Assembly (NCBI GenBank): GCA_014871385.1
Contig: CM026427.1
Span: 9,678,344 to 9,742,343, forward strand
Direction: 5' to 3'
From: Ceratodon purpureus
Lineage: Eukaryota > Streptophyta > Bryopsida > Pseudoditrichales > Ditrichaceae
Length of the DNA stretch: 64,000 nt
Below the pieces are notes generated by a model. The model was not told the origin of the DNA, did no database searches, and saw nothing but the letters and a program-made list of their open reading frames with translations. Below, one piece after another: positions 11,780 to 23,160 of this stretch; position 1 is the stretch's first letter, and each line of letters opens with the position of its first letter. The translations under genes and the position numbers were made by a program.

Positions 11780-13599
11780 AATTCTTTACGCAAGTATTGC
11801 CAAGTAGAAATGTTCCTATTTTTCTAAGTATGTTTTTTTACATTTAGTGTGTTCCTCAACAAGTATGGTTTCATAAATCTGAAGTAAGAAGAATAAAAAT
11901 CAAAAATCAAAAATCAAAAATCAAATCCCCATTGTCTTTGAGGGAGAAGGGAGTAGAGAAGGTCTTGGGGTACGAAATTGGGTAACCAAAGGGTGCTCAC
12001 AGTCATCTTGTATGAAACAGAGACGGAATTAGGCTCATTGGGGAAATTAAAGCCGTGACGGAATAAGGTCATGTGGGGGACAACATCACCAAAAGGGAGA
12101 AACTGCGAGGGAGAGGACGGGGCCACGTGGGCCTTCTACAGTGGACTGTGGAGCCCGGAGAGGGAGGGAAAGCTATGGGGAGCGGGACATGGGCATGGGC
12201 ATTAGGGAGCATGGGCATGGGCATGGGCGGGGCCCGGACAGGGAGAGCAAACGGGCAGGGTGGGGCGGGATGCGAGGGGGTGGGCACAGCAGGGGGGGCA
12301 CAGCAAGAGGGTTGAACAGGGAATTTGTTTAGTGGGGACGGGATGGGAGATGGCAGGGAACATGAGTTTGGAGTGGGTGGTGGTTAATTATGTAAAAGAC
12401 AAAGGGCAGTGCAGGGCAGGGTACAGGCTACGCTTGCAGGGCAGGTTGGGGTGACCATACACCTTCATCAGAATCCCCAATTCCCTGCCCCAAATTAATT
12501 TTCCTAGGCATAATCAGTGATTTCTAATTACTGAGTGTATTTTTCATATTTTTTTAAAAAAAAAATTATGTGTGTCAAGTACATACATTAGAGTGTGTTT
12601 TCACCGTTTGGATTTTCTTTATTGTTGAAGTAGATTTTTTTAAAATTTGGAAAGCGATATTTAGTGAATGTGTTGTAGAATCCTACCTTGGAGCTATTTT
12701 ATTTTTTTATTGAGTCTTATAAACCTTTTTTCAAAATTTTTTTTTTGAACATGTTCTTTACATTGCCTACTTCTTGAATATGGAGAACCACCAAATTGTG
12801 TAGTGTCAAAATTGAATACCACAAGAGGTCAAACATTGCTGTGGGGGTCGGGCACTTCCCAAAAAAAGTTTATAATCTTCATCAAACGCTATAATCTTCT
12901 AATCCGTACGGTAAAAAATTATGAAAAAAATTCAGCATGTTCTAAATACCATTTCCTTAAGGATCCAACGGTCAAATCTTCAAATAAAACTTTAAAAAAA
13001 AAAAACTACCATTCTCTTTGAAAATGGCAGTTTTGGAGACAATTTGGTCAGAAAATGTCAAAGAATTTTAGGGGTTAATGAGTATATGAAATGACCGTTT
13101 TATAATGCCTCTCAAACATATAGAGGGCACCACTTCATCAAAAGTGATTTTTAGATAGTTTTTGATTCTTTTCTAGCCACTTTTTCAAATGACTGCATTT
13201 ACCTTGCTTGGATTTAGAGCCCTCATACAACAACTTTAAAGTGTCTTCTTTGCAGGAAACTTTTCTAAATTGAAGAAAAACAAGATGAGAATCTATATCA
13301 GCAAAAACAAATGACTTTAATTACATCTTTCCATCACTTTTGTGCAATTTTTAAAAAGGGCTGAAACTCATAAATTCCAGTGGCGACCTAAGTCGGAGCT
13401 GGTTTAGCATGCCTGGGATGGTGGGATGGTCGTTCGTCGTCAGGACAGTTCCATTTTGTCACCAAAACTAATCCATTTCGTTTTGTCACCACGACAATTC
13501 CAAGCCCCATTCCAGCGTTCTCGGTAATCATGTTCCGGTTGTCGTTCCCGCATTCCCGTCGCACATAATCGCATTCCAGTTGAAGTAATAGGTAAATTG

Positions 13600-13927
13600 G
13601 TGAGTGGGAGTTTTACATGCGGGAGCGACGCTTGGTGTAGAATCGTTGTGGAATATGTGCAATCTTGGCTGAGAGGGAGTGATGGACTGGTTTGTCATGG
13701 GAGATGAGAACACCATCTTCTTCACGGACAATCTTGTGCGTATGCTGTCGAAGTACAACCTCAGCAAGATGTACTACATTGGCAGTCAATCTGAGAGCCA
13801 TTGGCAGGACACAGAGTTTTCATATGGCATGGCCTATGGCGGGGGCAGGTTCGCGATCAGCTTCCCGCTAGCGAAAGCGTTGTTGGAGATGCAGGATGAT
13901 TGCTTATACAAGTATAGCCTCACCTAA
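13600..13927 (+). pseudogene. DUF604 glycosyltransferase fragment
   Basis: The frame 13679-13927 encodes WFVMGDENTIFFTDNL..., SKMYYIGSQSESH and YGMAYGGGRFAIS, the core of plant DUF604 (GT31-like beta-1,3-glycosyltransferase-like) proteins. The family's acidic metal-binding motif reads GDEN here instead of the usual GDDD. A stop codon lies a few codons upstream in the same frame (near 13664) and the frame ends after 83 codons, before the C-terminal part of the domain. I find neither the membrane-anchored N-terminus nor the rest of the domain nearby. This is a broken or captured fragment. Confidence 0.75.
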
Positions 13928-14316
13928 GATCTACTAAACTAGTTGAACAAGATACGACGTTGGATTTTCTCGCGCTGCATAATCACTCTGTGATTTTGTA
14001 CCCAATGGAACTTCACGCTCAAGCAATGATGGGGCAAAACGGTGATTTGGGTCATTGATCTCAACTTAAACCTAGTTTTTTTAGTTGTGGGGATATGGAC
14101 TGATGATGGTGAACTTGGAGAATGCTTCGTTTTGTTCTGTGTTTGAAGGTTTGTGATGTTGATCTGGGTTGTGGGGATCGACCTCCTCAGGTATTCTGTC
14201 TCAGTGATGTATTCATGGTTATCTGGTTTTGGTTTTGACGTATTCAATCTTACTTGAGTGATACTATACACTGAAATGTGCCTGCCACGCGGCAATTATT
14301 AATTAATGAGGTGAAG

Positions 14317-14400
14317 GGGTTGGGGGTATGGTATGGTATGACATGGTGATGGTATGGTGATGGTATGGTGATGGTGATGGTATGGTAATGGTATGGAATT
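14317..14400 (+). repeat. ggtat / ggtgat microsatellite
   Basis: Alternating 'ggtat' and 'ggtgat' units on the plus strand, part of an AT/G-rich stretch with no gene. Confidence 0.8.
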
Positions 14401-14880
14401 GGGGATTTGTCCCATATTGTTTGAGAATGCAGAGGAGATGAGGTAGTATATAGAATAGGAGTTGTGGCCTGAGTAATTTACACTAATCCCATTAACTCAC
14501 CAACTCATACTCGTTCATAAGTGCCACATATATGGCACCCCTACAGGGGGTCCATGCGGCATGCTTCACAAAGGTCATCAATTAATTAATGCTTAAGGTC
14601 ATTAATTACACTATACACCATTATACACTATACTGTGAAGTAGTATTGAGATGGCTTTGGGTTCGATATGATTTTGTTCCAGGAGGATGTTATTGATTCA
14701 TCTCCTGAAACTGTTAATATCACGGAACCCCTTCCTGTTTTTAGGTAGTAATATAATTTACGTTTTTGGCATACGCTCAGCTGGATAAACACAGGGAAGG
14801 GGAGTGTGTGTAACTCTGAATGATGTCGATTCCAAGGATGGTGGTTGGATACCTGCGATGAAGAATTTCATGTATAGCAC

Positions 14881-15209
14881 TTGTCTCTTGTAATGTTGGC
14901 TGCAACTGTAGAAGCATTTAGGGGATCGCCCAATGCAGAGCCACGGAGTTCTGTCGGAACTCAACTCCGTGTCATGTGTTGTTGTCCCTGGGCTATGCTT
15001 GGGCGAGTTTACACAGTGCAAATGCTCCGCTGCTCCTGTACTGTCGAGGTCCAACTCTCGGTGCCTGAAGGGCGGTCTTCAAAGTAGCTTTATATCACGG
15101 ACATCCAATTTCTTGGTTCCCAATTCTAGCAAGGGCGGCATCAGAAGAGTTAAGCGAAGTGCTGGAATCTCGCCAAGGGCCATGGTTGTAACGGCGGTTG
15201 AAGTGGCAG
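14881..15209 (+). other. Possible exon with transit-peptide-like composition
   Basis: The frame 14933-15209 reads Ser/Arg/Lys-rich sequence (SSFISRTSNFLVPNSSKGG, VKRSAGISPRAMVVT) and ends at a good donor, GCAGAG/GTAGGT. The composition would suit a plastid or mitochondrial targeting region. I do not recognise the protein, no following exon of the same gene is evident, and the next coding pieces belong to PAN2. It may be another captured gene fragment. Confidence 0.3.
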
Positions 15210-15555
15210 AGGTAGGTCATATTTTTATTCTGTTTTGTGAATTGCTTCTTGGGCCTCGTATTCATATCAAGGAAATCAATATTCGAGAATAACAAAGCAG
15301 GTGCTAAACCCATCTGGTGTAAGTAGGCGAAGGGTGGGGATCGGAGAAGATTTAAAATATGTGGAAAAATGATACCAGAAACCATTGCGGGAAGAAATTT
15401 TCTAATAGAAGTTTTTGTGTTTTACCACAAAGTTAGAAAAATAATTTAAAATTAAATGCTCATCACAAAATATAGATCTTCTTATCCATGTACTCTAGGG
15501 AGATTAAGTCGCTCACAGAACGCGATTATTGTGTTTGCGGATTGAGTGTTTCCAG

Positions 15556-16637
15556 ATTATTGACACTGTGGAGCTCTTCCATCTGAAACGCCAAAGAATG
15601 TTGTCTTTACGTTTCTTGGCTTCTTACCTCCTAAATGTAAGTGCTCTCATTCAGTTTACTATAAATTGACTCGTACAGTGTTAGTCTAGTTATTTCCTTA
15701 ACTATAAGTGACACAGTAGCTTATCGTGTATTACAGCTTTTATTCAGGAAACTGCTGTGCCTTCCGTAGTTGCATCATCTTAGTTTTTTCCAGTTCTTTT
15801 GTTATCCTCTCTGGGCATTCAGGCATTTTGGTTGCCTTGCAGACGAATATACAAAATGAAACGCATGACAGCATTGAGGATGCCTGCACGGTTTGTTTCA
15901 CACTCTGTTCCTGCATCAATTTAATTTTGTTGTCTTGAGTGTAACAAAGCATTCAGTACCTGTTTCCCTGTTACGATTGATTTTTTTAAAAACCTCTAAA
16001 AAATGCTCGGCTGGCCATGGGTACTTTTATTTGTTCTTTTTGTTTGTCAAAGGATTTTTCAAGCCTCTCTTAAGTAGAAATAGTATTCAATTATTTATAT
16101 GTTAAATGCATAGATCTACTCGAGTACATTTTGTTCACGTGACTTCTGTTTTATCCATTCTTGCTGATTTACCGGGTTTTACTTTTATTATGGTGAGTTT
16201 CCTACGATGGCATTGTCTTCGTGAGCTTTGGAGAAGTGGAAATTGAGTAAAATGAATCTGATGGATTGAACTTGGCATTGATACAGGCACTTCGGTTGTA
16301 TGAGAAGTACAAGGTGTCTGTTGCTCACAACTTGTCTCGTCAAATGTCATACTCTTTTGGATTTTGAGTAGAAGCCTTTTTTTTCTTTTCGTCTATTGCT
16401 TGACTGCTGACCAAGTTCAATAATTAACTTTGGCAGTGGCTTCCTGTTGAAAGTGTTGCATGCTATCGACCTTAAAGTTGAAGTCATCTCCGTAGAACTA
16501 AAGAATCTATGTATTGACTTGTGTGAACGTGGTCGCAGCTACTGGAAATCTATCGATATGGTCGGAAGTACAACTGGGAGATTGTCAAGGATGTTTGTGA
16601 AACTGAATTTACTCAAGTCGATTCCATCCAGTCATAA
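15556..16637 (+). pseudogene. PAN2: PAN2 deadenylase C-terminal exons (fragment)
   Basis: Four short exons encode the end of the PAN2 DEDD-type poly(A) exonuclease: 15556-15636 (IIDTVELFHLKRQRMLSLRF...), 15843-15890 (TNIQNETHDSIEDACT), 16287-16313 (ALRLYEKYK) and 16539-16637 (LLEIYRYGRKYNWEIV..., stop TAA). All splice sites are GT-AG with phase-0 joins. HDSIEDA carries the last His/Asp of the active site. The WD40, UCH-like and N-terminal exonuclease parts of PAN2 are absent: upstream DNA to 13 kb holds unrelated pieces. The stretch between exons three and four is shorter than expected. Most likely a captured or duplicated 3' end. If the upstream exons were lost recently it could still be transcribed. 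Confidence 0.7.
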
Positions 16638-17484
16638 TAGAAACTTCTGAAGAATCTGGAGTTTCGTTATACAAATCTAGCTTTTTGCTACTGCTAGCTT
16701 TGGTCCTGAAATTCACCAAGTGCATGCGTCCACCTCTTGTGGAATGGATTGGCTGACTTCTAGATCGAAGGTCATTCAAGCGAATGGTTTTACACGAGGT
16801 TGGATTCTTGCACCTAAAGACAGGCTGTTTGATACAAGTACAACATTGGTACGGAAGTCAGGATGTCGATAGATTTGTCCTATGCATGGGAGAAAATATG
16901 GTTACGGAGTGTAAGATCTGGATGCAGGAGTTGTGATTTCGGTCTGCCTTGTGCTAGTGGGGAAGGTCTTTCTCTTGAAACCGAGATGCGTGGATGGTGT
17001 ATTTCAGGTTTCAGATGCCTGAGCTAGACATTAATTTGTACACAGTTGACAGTGGATAGCAGCCTAATGATCTTTGTACAGAAGCACTACCTTTGACAGG
17101 AAAACTGAGTTGAAAATTTACGTTTTACTTTCTAGTGGTTATTAGTAGCGTGATATTGAACCACCCCAGGAATTAAGTCCCCTCCTGTATTCTGCACTAT
17201 CAGTATCAGAGTGTGTTTCGATTTAATTTTGAATTATATGACATGTCAAGATTGTTATCAATCCGAATATGTGCAGCGAGTCTATTGAAGGACACTACAT
17301 TGTTTACATCGCGTGTTTGTGTTCAACATTCTGTTAAGGTAGACATGGTTGGCTGCTCAAAGACCACAGATTTTGGAATCCTTTTGAGAAAGAGACTAAG
17401 AAAGGGAGGACACAAGAGACAAATAAAAATAGTATAAGGTAGAGGGGGCAAAAACCGCCGAGGTCCAATATCAGTAGGCTGTAG
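16638..17484. other. Intergenic sequence after PAN2 fragment
   Basis: Possibly carried-along 3' UTR or downstream DNA of the PAN2 fragment. No further exon or RNA gene recognised. Confidence 0.4.
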
Positions 17485-17660
17485 CTATATACTACATATA
17501 ATATTATACCATACTATACTACACCACACATACTATATCATACTATACTACATTATACTACAGATATATATACCAAATTATATTATATTATATTATACTA
17601 TACTATATACTATACTATACTATACTATACATATACTACACTATATACTGTATTATGAAT
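17485..17660. repeat. AT-rich tatac microsatellite
   Basis: Irregular tandem 'atact'/'tatac' units (for example 'actatactatactatactat' from about 17610), with no coding capacity. AT-rich unassigned sequence follows to about 17940. Confidence 0.85.
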
Positions 17661-17949
17661 GCCAACAAATATTGTGAAAATGACATATCCATCCAAAATC
17701 ACAATTTTACAAAGACGACATACAAGCACGAAATAAAAATTTTAAGAGAAAAATATGCCTAGGAAAGAATCACCAAAATATTACCTCCATCAATTGTAAA
17801 TACAAAATCATTCATAATGTTAACATATACATACTACTACTGTAACTACTATATGATATCATATGTACCAACTATCTTCTTCAATTGTGCACAAATCTAT
17901 CATAAGATATTAATTGTCACTGTTAATGCGAAGAGTAGCGAAGCCCTAG

Positions 17950-18260
17950 TAGTTAAGCACTTTTTTGGTCCACTTTATTGAGCTCCTCCTCTCCTCTTAT
18001 TATCACACTTGGGTGACTTCAAAAGCAACTTCAAAAGGTAGAGTATTTCAAAAGCGACTGATGGAAGGTTTGTAGAAAGTGACCAAATTTTATTTAAATT
18101 TAGTAAGTTATGATGTACAAAAATTGCATGAATTTCAGATTGGCAAGCTCATTGTGGGATGGCCAATGGAATCAATCATGGAAGATGTGCAAAGTACACT
18201 CTACTGCTCTTATTATCACACTTTGATGAAACTCCTTTATAATATCACCATTTGTAAAGT
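17950..18260. repeat. MITE end plus dispersed 90-bp repeat copy
   Basis: 17955-17990 holds the right terminal repeat of the MITE family seen whole at 34863-35604 ('ggtccactttattg'). It is followed by a copy of the repeat block clustered at 5690-7150 ('attggcaagctcattgtggg' at about 18140). Confidence 0.65.
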
Positions 18261-19161
18261 GTGACACTCGATTGTGAGTGCCTCAATGGTCAACCAAAGA
18301 TGCCTATTCTAGCACTAATTTATGGAATAAACCCTAATTGTGGGATTATGGAATGTGACATAAAAGAGGTTGGAGTGTAGGTAGGAGATTGGATCAACTG
18401 GAATCATAGATTTTGGTTTTACCTTGAATTAGTTATAAATTTTGGAAGTGAGAGTAGTAGGTGTATCAAAAACTACTCATTCTAAAATTTTCACAATGAA
18501 TATATTATTAAAATTTGAAGTTGAAAGCTATTACATACCTACTATTTAGATGCCCCGGCCCCCTAGTGTGCAGTTTTTGGTTCCAATGTGGTTTTCAAGC
18601 ATCCAACTATAACACCTGAATATCCCAACCTATTTGTAGCCAAAAATACATTATTTTAAAGTGTCATAGATGAAAATGAAAGTGAGCTATTAAAATCTCA
18701 ACCTTACAAACTTGTAATAGAATCATTATAGGTCATGTAAATTAAATTTTGGGTCACAAGGCCATATAGATTGCGAGATCATAACATATTAATACGCAAA
18801 ACAAACTACAAAATTTCCTCATTTTCACTTTGAAGTGGAATTGCTACCAACATACCAATTGCAATAAAAATATTACATACTAGAAAGTTGTTCACCTTTA
18901 TCTCAAAAACTTCCATGTACCAAAAAATGCTTCAAATAGATTTTTAGGCTCAAATGATAGCCCTCCAATAGTGAAAACTCCAAAAACATTTACAAAAGAA
19001 AAATAGTCCAATACTAAACCCCTAGCACTCAAATTCATGCCATGTTTTCGAAAAAGATTGAATTGGACTAAGCTTTCTACCACAAATGCTAGACTTGAAG
19101 TAGAATCCAACGGTGGATGAAGAGGATATAGCTCTTCAAAAACCAAATATCTTCTTTGTGT
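18261..19161. other. AT-rich intergenic sequence
   Basis: No gene or element recognised. It ends at the TTAA of the next piggyBac-type element. Confidence 0.4.
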
Positions 19162-19165
19162 TTTA

Positions 19166-20029
19166 ACCCCTAAAGAACAATTTGGCAAAGTGGGGCTTTT
19201 TTGGAGTTTGGGCATGTACCTGCAAATGCAATTTGAACTCAGATTTTATGAAAATTTTAATGAAAGCAGGCCTTGGTGAGAACTTTGTGTCGGTATTTTT
19301 TATTCTCAATTCTGATGTTGGAGTGAAAAGTTATTCACCTCTGAACCGCAAAAGCTCTTCCAAGGACAGTAAGTTAGCCAATGAGAAAGACATTGAATGC
19401 AGCAAATTCTGCCCAAAACTGCCCAAAACTGCCCAAAATTACCAAAATCTGCCCAAAGACAAAATTTTGAAATTCCACCAAAAACTGAGATTCCGATATT
19501 TTTCAAAAATAAAAATTTCGATGTATAGAGAAGGCAGTAGAGCATGTTCCCACCTTTTGGATTTTTAACCCAATTTTTTTTTTCATATGCTATTTTCATT
19601 GTCAAAAAACGGCTTTTGTTTGTGAATTTTAGTATATCCCCTAGCAGAAAATGATTTTTTTGGCAACCTTCCACAACTTTTTTGAATATAATTTTTTATT
19701 ACAATTAGATAACTCAGTCTTCTTTGACGTGCATCAAAACCCCTAAAATCCATAATGCAAAAAAATGGTTTTTTGGGTCTTCAAAACTCTGTTGTTTCCT
19801 TTTTGCGCAAGGAAAAAAAACTTATTTTTCAACTTTGAACGTTTCGATCTTGCAATTGGTGAGGAATGAGTGTGTAAGATTTAATGGACATGTAGACATA
19901 GAAGTTAGCTACAAGATCTTACGGTTAGATGTACTAATTAAGACCCCAACTTTGCAAAATCTACCTTGCTTTGAAGAGGGGCTCTTTTCAGGCAGTTTTG
20001 ATGAAAAATACCCTCAGAACTTTTAGGGG
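19166..20029. mobile_element. Non-autonomous piggyBac-type element, 864 bp
   Basis: TTAA (19162-19165) then CCCCTAAAGAACAATTTGGC; the right end GAACTTTTAGGGG is followed by TTAA (20030-20033). It is the intact relative of the split copy at 39639-58061: the right half matches the reverse complement of 39639-40330 closely, including 'tttgacgtgcatcaaaaccc'. Its open frames are mirrored in the other copy but resemble no protein, so I regard them as non-coding. Confidence 0.85.
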
Positions 20030-20169
20030 TTAAACAAAAATTTTAGAAAATATATTTTTTTTAAAAAAAATTGTTTTTTTAATCTTTTTCTCTAATTAAA
20101 AATAAATAAAACACATGATGCAGGTGTCCAATTCTTTATACAGAAAGTAAAGTGGTTATCTATTTATCA

Positions 20170-20894
20170 TAATGACTACCATCGTGTATAGCCACCTTTT
20201 GCTTGATAAACATACGGTAGCTTTTTTAGGCATAGACATGATCAATCTTCTCACGATATCGATTTCACAGCTATACCAAATTTCTTGCAATTTCTCTCAC
20301 AAATCCTTCTTGTTAGTGGGTTTCTTCTCCAACATTCTCATTCGACCAGTTACTTAATTTCAAAGGTATTCTATAAGATTCAAGTCACAAGATTGAGCTG
20401 AATGCCAAATTAGTTGAAACTCTTGTGCTAACAATCATTCTGCAACTTACTTAGAAATATGTTTGGAATTGTTGTCGTGCTAAAAAATAACATTCTCCTC
20501 TTCTAAATCATGCATGTATATGGTATATATGAGCTCCATCTCCAAAATTTCACGATACACAAACTTATCCATGTTTCCTTCTGGGCTTCTATAAGGCAAA
20601 GGTTGCCAACTCCCTCTTAAGTCATATATCCTCAAACCATAATGTTTCCACTCCCAAATTTGATAGTAGGTTGCACATGAGCATCTAAAAGATGCTCTCC
20701 TCGAGCTTCCTCCAACAATAGTGCCTTCCATCTGAGCCAAATAAATTTAATTTTGACTTATTTGAAAAAAACATACAACTCCAATCCATCCATTTTGCAT
20801 GCCTACACTTCTTTGCCCATGCATATTGACGTGCTTTGTACTTCTTTGACAAGCATGGCTTCTTAGTTTTCACTCGTGCTGTCAATCCTTGCAA
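20170..20894 (-). pseudogene. Tc1/mariner transposase relic
   Basis: Minus-strand translations, broken by several stops, keep Tc1 signatures in order: AKKCRHAKWMDW and FFSNKSKLNLFGSDGRHYCW (near 20760-20860), GNMDKFVYREIL (near 20575), HDNNSKHISK and WHSAQSCDLNLIEYL (20380-20470), the last matching the Tc1 consensus around the third catalytic acidic residue. In-frame stops and missing segments show that it is dead. No terminal repeats were identified. Confidence 0.75.
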
Positions 20895-21720
20895 ACAGGT
20901 GATTTCACTAATTTAGAATGATTTCATTATCAGTTGATTTCACTAAGTAAAAGGCAATTAAACACTAGGTGGTTCATAGACCTAGTGTCTAAGAATGTTA
21001 TGTCTCAAATGCATTCGGATTTGCTGCCTAGTGGTTTGAAATTCAACCAGCCGAATTCTCAACCCAACCGGCTCATCTTGTATTGGCTGCGGGTTTTTCC
21101 CGGGGACGAGCCAGAAGTCCGACAGTCCGAGATGGTCAAGTTTGGTTGCAGGAATGTGAGTGAATCCTGGTGACTGCTTGGCGACTTTTTGCCCTGGATC
21201 CATCCGATGAGGGCTTGTAATCTACTTTTAGCAATGAAATTTGTTCTTGCTTCGAAAATAAAAAGAAAGAATAACGTGAGTGAGTGACGTCAGCCGTGAA
21301 GAGGCCATAGACATTGTGTCATGGATGATTACAGGCAACCCCAATGTATCGACACTTCCCCAATCAGGTGGAAGTTATCTACTTCATGTTTTGTCAGCAT
21401 AGCCATCCAAGCAAACAGTTATCTACTTCGTGTTTGGCGCCACTGCACACGATTGAACTTGCAAGCTACATCGGAACTGAACTTGCAAGCAACATCTGAA
21501 AAGTTGGGCCAGACTATTTTGGTGCCATTTTGACACCAAAGGCTGATACAGGTCATTTTAGTGTCATTTTATCCATACTAGGTTGGTATGTGGGCGCATC
21601 TGTTAAGTCCTTGGTGGATAAACAAAGACTTTCATGCCACAGTCAGAAATTTCAAATCCAAACGGCGCGTTTTACTAGCCAAGATGTAAGCTGGGAAGAG
21701 ACCATTGTCCCCGGATCGAA
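20895..21720. other. Intergenic; possible retroelement 3' end
   Basis: 21060-21260 contains a stretch ending 'gcaatgaaatttgttcttgc' before an A-rich run, which looks like a LINE-type 3' tail. No reverse transcriptase is present. The rest precedes the KP4-like gene. Confidence 0.3.
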
Positions 21721-21722
21721 AG

Positions 21723-21728
21723 TATAAA
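21723..21728 (+). promoter_or_regulatory. TATA box of KP4-like gene
   Basis: TATAAA lies 134 bases before the ATG at 21857, a plausible core promoter with a 5' UTR of about 100 bases. Inferred from position only. Confidence 0.55.
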
Positions 21729-21856
21729 TTGAAGCCTTCTGTCGCATATTTTCATCGTTGAAGGCGACCATCCAGCAATCTTTCGCTTCAATTCTAGCAT
21801 TGAGCATATCTTCTCATTCCTCAGTTGCTTCTGGTCTGCACGTACTTCGCTTCTAA

Positions 21857-22252
21857 ATGGCCAGTGCCATGGAACGTAAAGCAGTCGCCCTTCTGCTGAG
21901 CGTCTTGCTGCTGAGCGCGGCAGGAAACACGAGCGCCTTGGGGATAAATTGCAGGGGTAGTAGCAACTGCGGTTTCCAGAGCAGCCACACCCTGTCTGAG
22001 ATCAACACCAAAGTACAAGCCATTCCCGACGGCAACATCTTCAGCAACGGCGTGCACATTGCTTGCGTCGGCAATATCTGTGCCTTCTTGCAGAACATCG
22101 CTTCACCAGGCACCAAAACTGCAGCGCAGATCAAGGGCTTCGTTACCGATCTGCTGAACCACGGCTGCACCGTGTGTGGCAGCGACCCCACTGAACCCGG
22201 CAACGACGTAAACAATGGAGAGCTCACCGTCAACTTTGTCTCCAGCCCGTGA
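21857..22252 (+). CDS. Secreted KP4 killer-toxin-fold protein
   Basis: 131-aa single-exon protein. The first ~28 residues form a signal peptide (positive start, then a Leu/Val/Ala core). The mature part starts near INCRGSSNCGF and ends NNGELTVNFV, with cysteines in INC, SNC, IACVG, ICAF and HGCTVCGSDP, the pattern of the KP4 family. That family was named for a fungal-virus-encoded antifungal protein that blocks calcium channels; homologues occur in fungi and mosses. Here it is a host gene with its own TATA box and AATAAA (22602-22607). The frame is intact, so it is probably secreted to the apoplast. A role in defence or development is inference; activity on any target cannot be judged from sequence. 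Confidence 0.85.
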   Translation: MASAMERKAVALLLSVLLLSAAGNTSALGINCRGSSNCGFQSSHTLSEINTKVQAIPDGNIFSNGVHIACVGNICAFLQNIASPGTKTAAQIKGFVTDLLNHGCTVCGSDPTEPGNDVNNGELTVNFVSSP

Positions 22253-22815
22253 AGTGCTTCTCGGGATCGGAAGGTGGACTTTCTATGTCAGTATAAGTCA
22301 AGAAGACATTGAATTCCTTTTCCGCAGCTGTCCGTGAACATGAGGGGTAACTTGTTCGATCCAAAGAAATGTCCTTGTCGGCTTCAGTGGCTAGGTTTTT
22401 AGTACCAAGGCATGGCCCTTAAGCTATATAGCATATAATAATGTGTGGATCTATCGATCTTGTTCAGCGCCATTACATTTGCTCGATGTCATGGCTCCTG
22501 AGACAAAATCCAAGCTACCAAAGTCACGACCTACTGATCGCGGTCGTGATGAGGACGCAATATTGTAATTAACAGGACTTCATACGTTTTTCTATGTTGG
22601 CAATAAAGATATCCACATTATCATATTTTACCGGCAGTCTCTGTGTGTCAATGCCTGAGATGTCACATACTGAGGATGGAAATTTGGAATTCAACTTCCT
22701 GCAAGGTTTGAGACCCTCGTCATGGTGAGCGTAGGTAGTTGGGCCAGACTCAGTACTTAGTGGTGGCCGTGGGGCCTGTAGAGTCTATAGATAAATTTAC
22801 CAAATTGAAGCTATA
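22253..22815 (+). other. 3' UTR and flank of KP4-like gene
   Basis: Contains AATAAA at 22602-22607, a likely polyadenylation signal about 350 bases after the stop. Nothing else recognised. Confidence 0.5.
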
Positions 22816-22824
22816 AAGTGATTT

Positions 22825-23160
22825 TTTTAATACAATTAGCTACCTTAGTCTTCTTTGACATGCATCAAAACCCCCAAAATCTATAATGCAAAAAATCTAA
22901 GAAAAATAAATTAGAGTGTGTCAACCTAGTCAAAAATCTTGTCAAAAAAATTTGTTTTTAAATTTCAATTGCTATAATCTTCTAATCTCTACGATTGATT
23001 ATATTGAAAATTTGTGAGTTGTTTATTACAATAATTTAGTTGAAGATCTTACGATTAAAATTAGAAAATTATTCATTTTTTAGTCATTGACGCTTTTTTA
23101 CATTGGAAATGGCAATTTTGGAGCGTTTTTTGGTGAAACATAGTCAAGGAACTCTAGGGG
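22825..23160. mobile_element. Truncated piggyBac-type element (right end only)
   Basis: Ends 'aactctagggg' followed by TTAA (23161-23164). The interior matches other family members: 'cttctttgacatgcatcaaa' (22850-22870), 'ataatcttctaatc' (22974), 'ggcaattttgg' (23111). No left end is visible, so it is 5'-truncated. Confidence 0.7.

Larger units (their letters stand above)
7559..13074 (+). mobile_element. Complete autonomous piggyBac-like transposon
   Basis: 5.5 kb element. TTAA at 7555-7558 is followed by CCCCTAAAGGAC; the right end AATTTTAGGGG is followed by TTAA at 13075-13078. It encodes one piggyBac transposase with conserved catalytic residues. G-rich tracts with repeated 'atgggc' lie on both sides of the gene (8060-8105 and 12185-12235). 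The paralogous empty site at about 35263-35268 ('accaatcaataagtatatg') compared with 'accaa-TTAA-tgagtatatg' here confirms precise insertion at TTAA. The intact frame suggests recent activity. Confidence 0.9.
7150..13370. mobile_element. Older MITE split by the piggyBac element
   Basis: The pieces 7150-7554 and 13079-13370 are two halves of one copy of the MITE that is uninterrupted at 34863-35604. The left half begins 'agcacaataaagtggaccac'. The right half starts 'tgagtatatgaaatgacc' and carries 'agggcaccacttcatcaaaa'. The right terminal repeat is missing here (the match fades near 13375). The family end GGGGAGAAGCACAATAAAGT is also seen as a lone right end near 17955-17990. Confidence 0.8.

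Noticed and set aside
19182-19674. Open frames inside the 864-bp piggyBac-type element, mirrored at 39.7 kb
   Set aside because: Conservation is explained by shared transposon DNA; frames are short and unlike any transposase.
21853-22233. 126-codon minus-strand frame over the KP4-like gene
   Set aside because: Antisense to a well-supported secreted protein gene; no family match.
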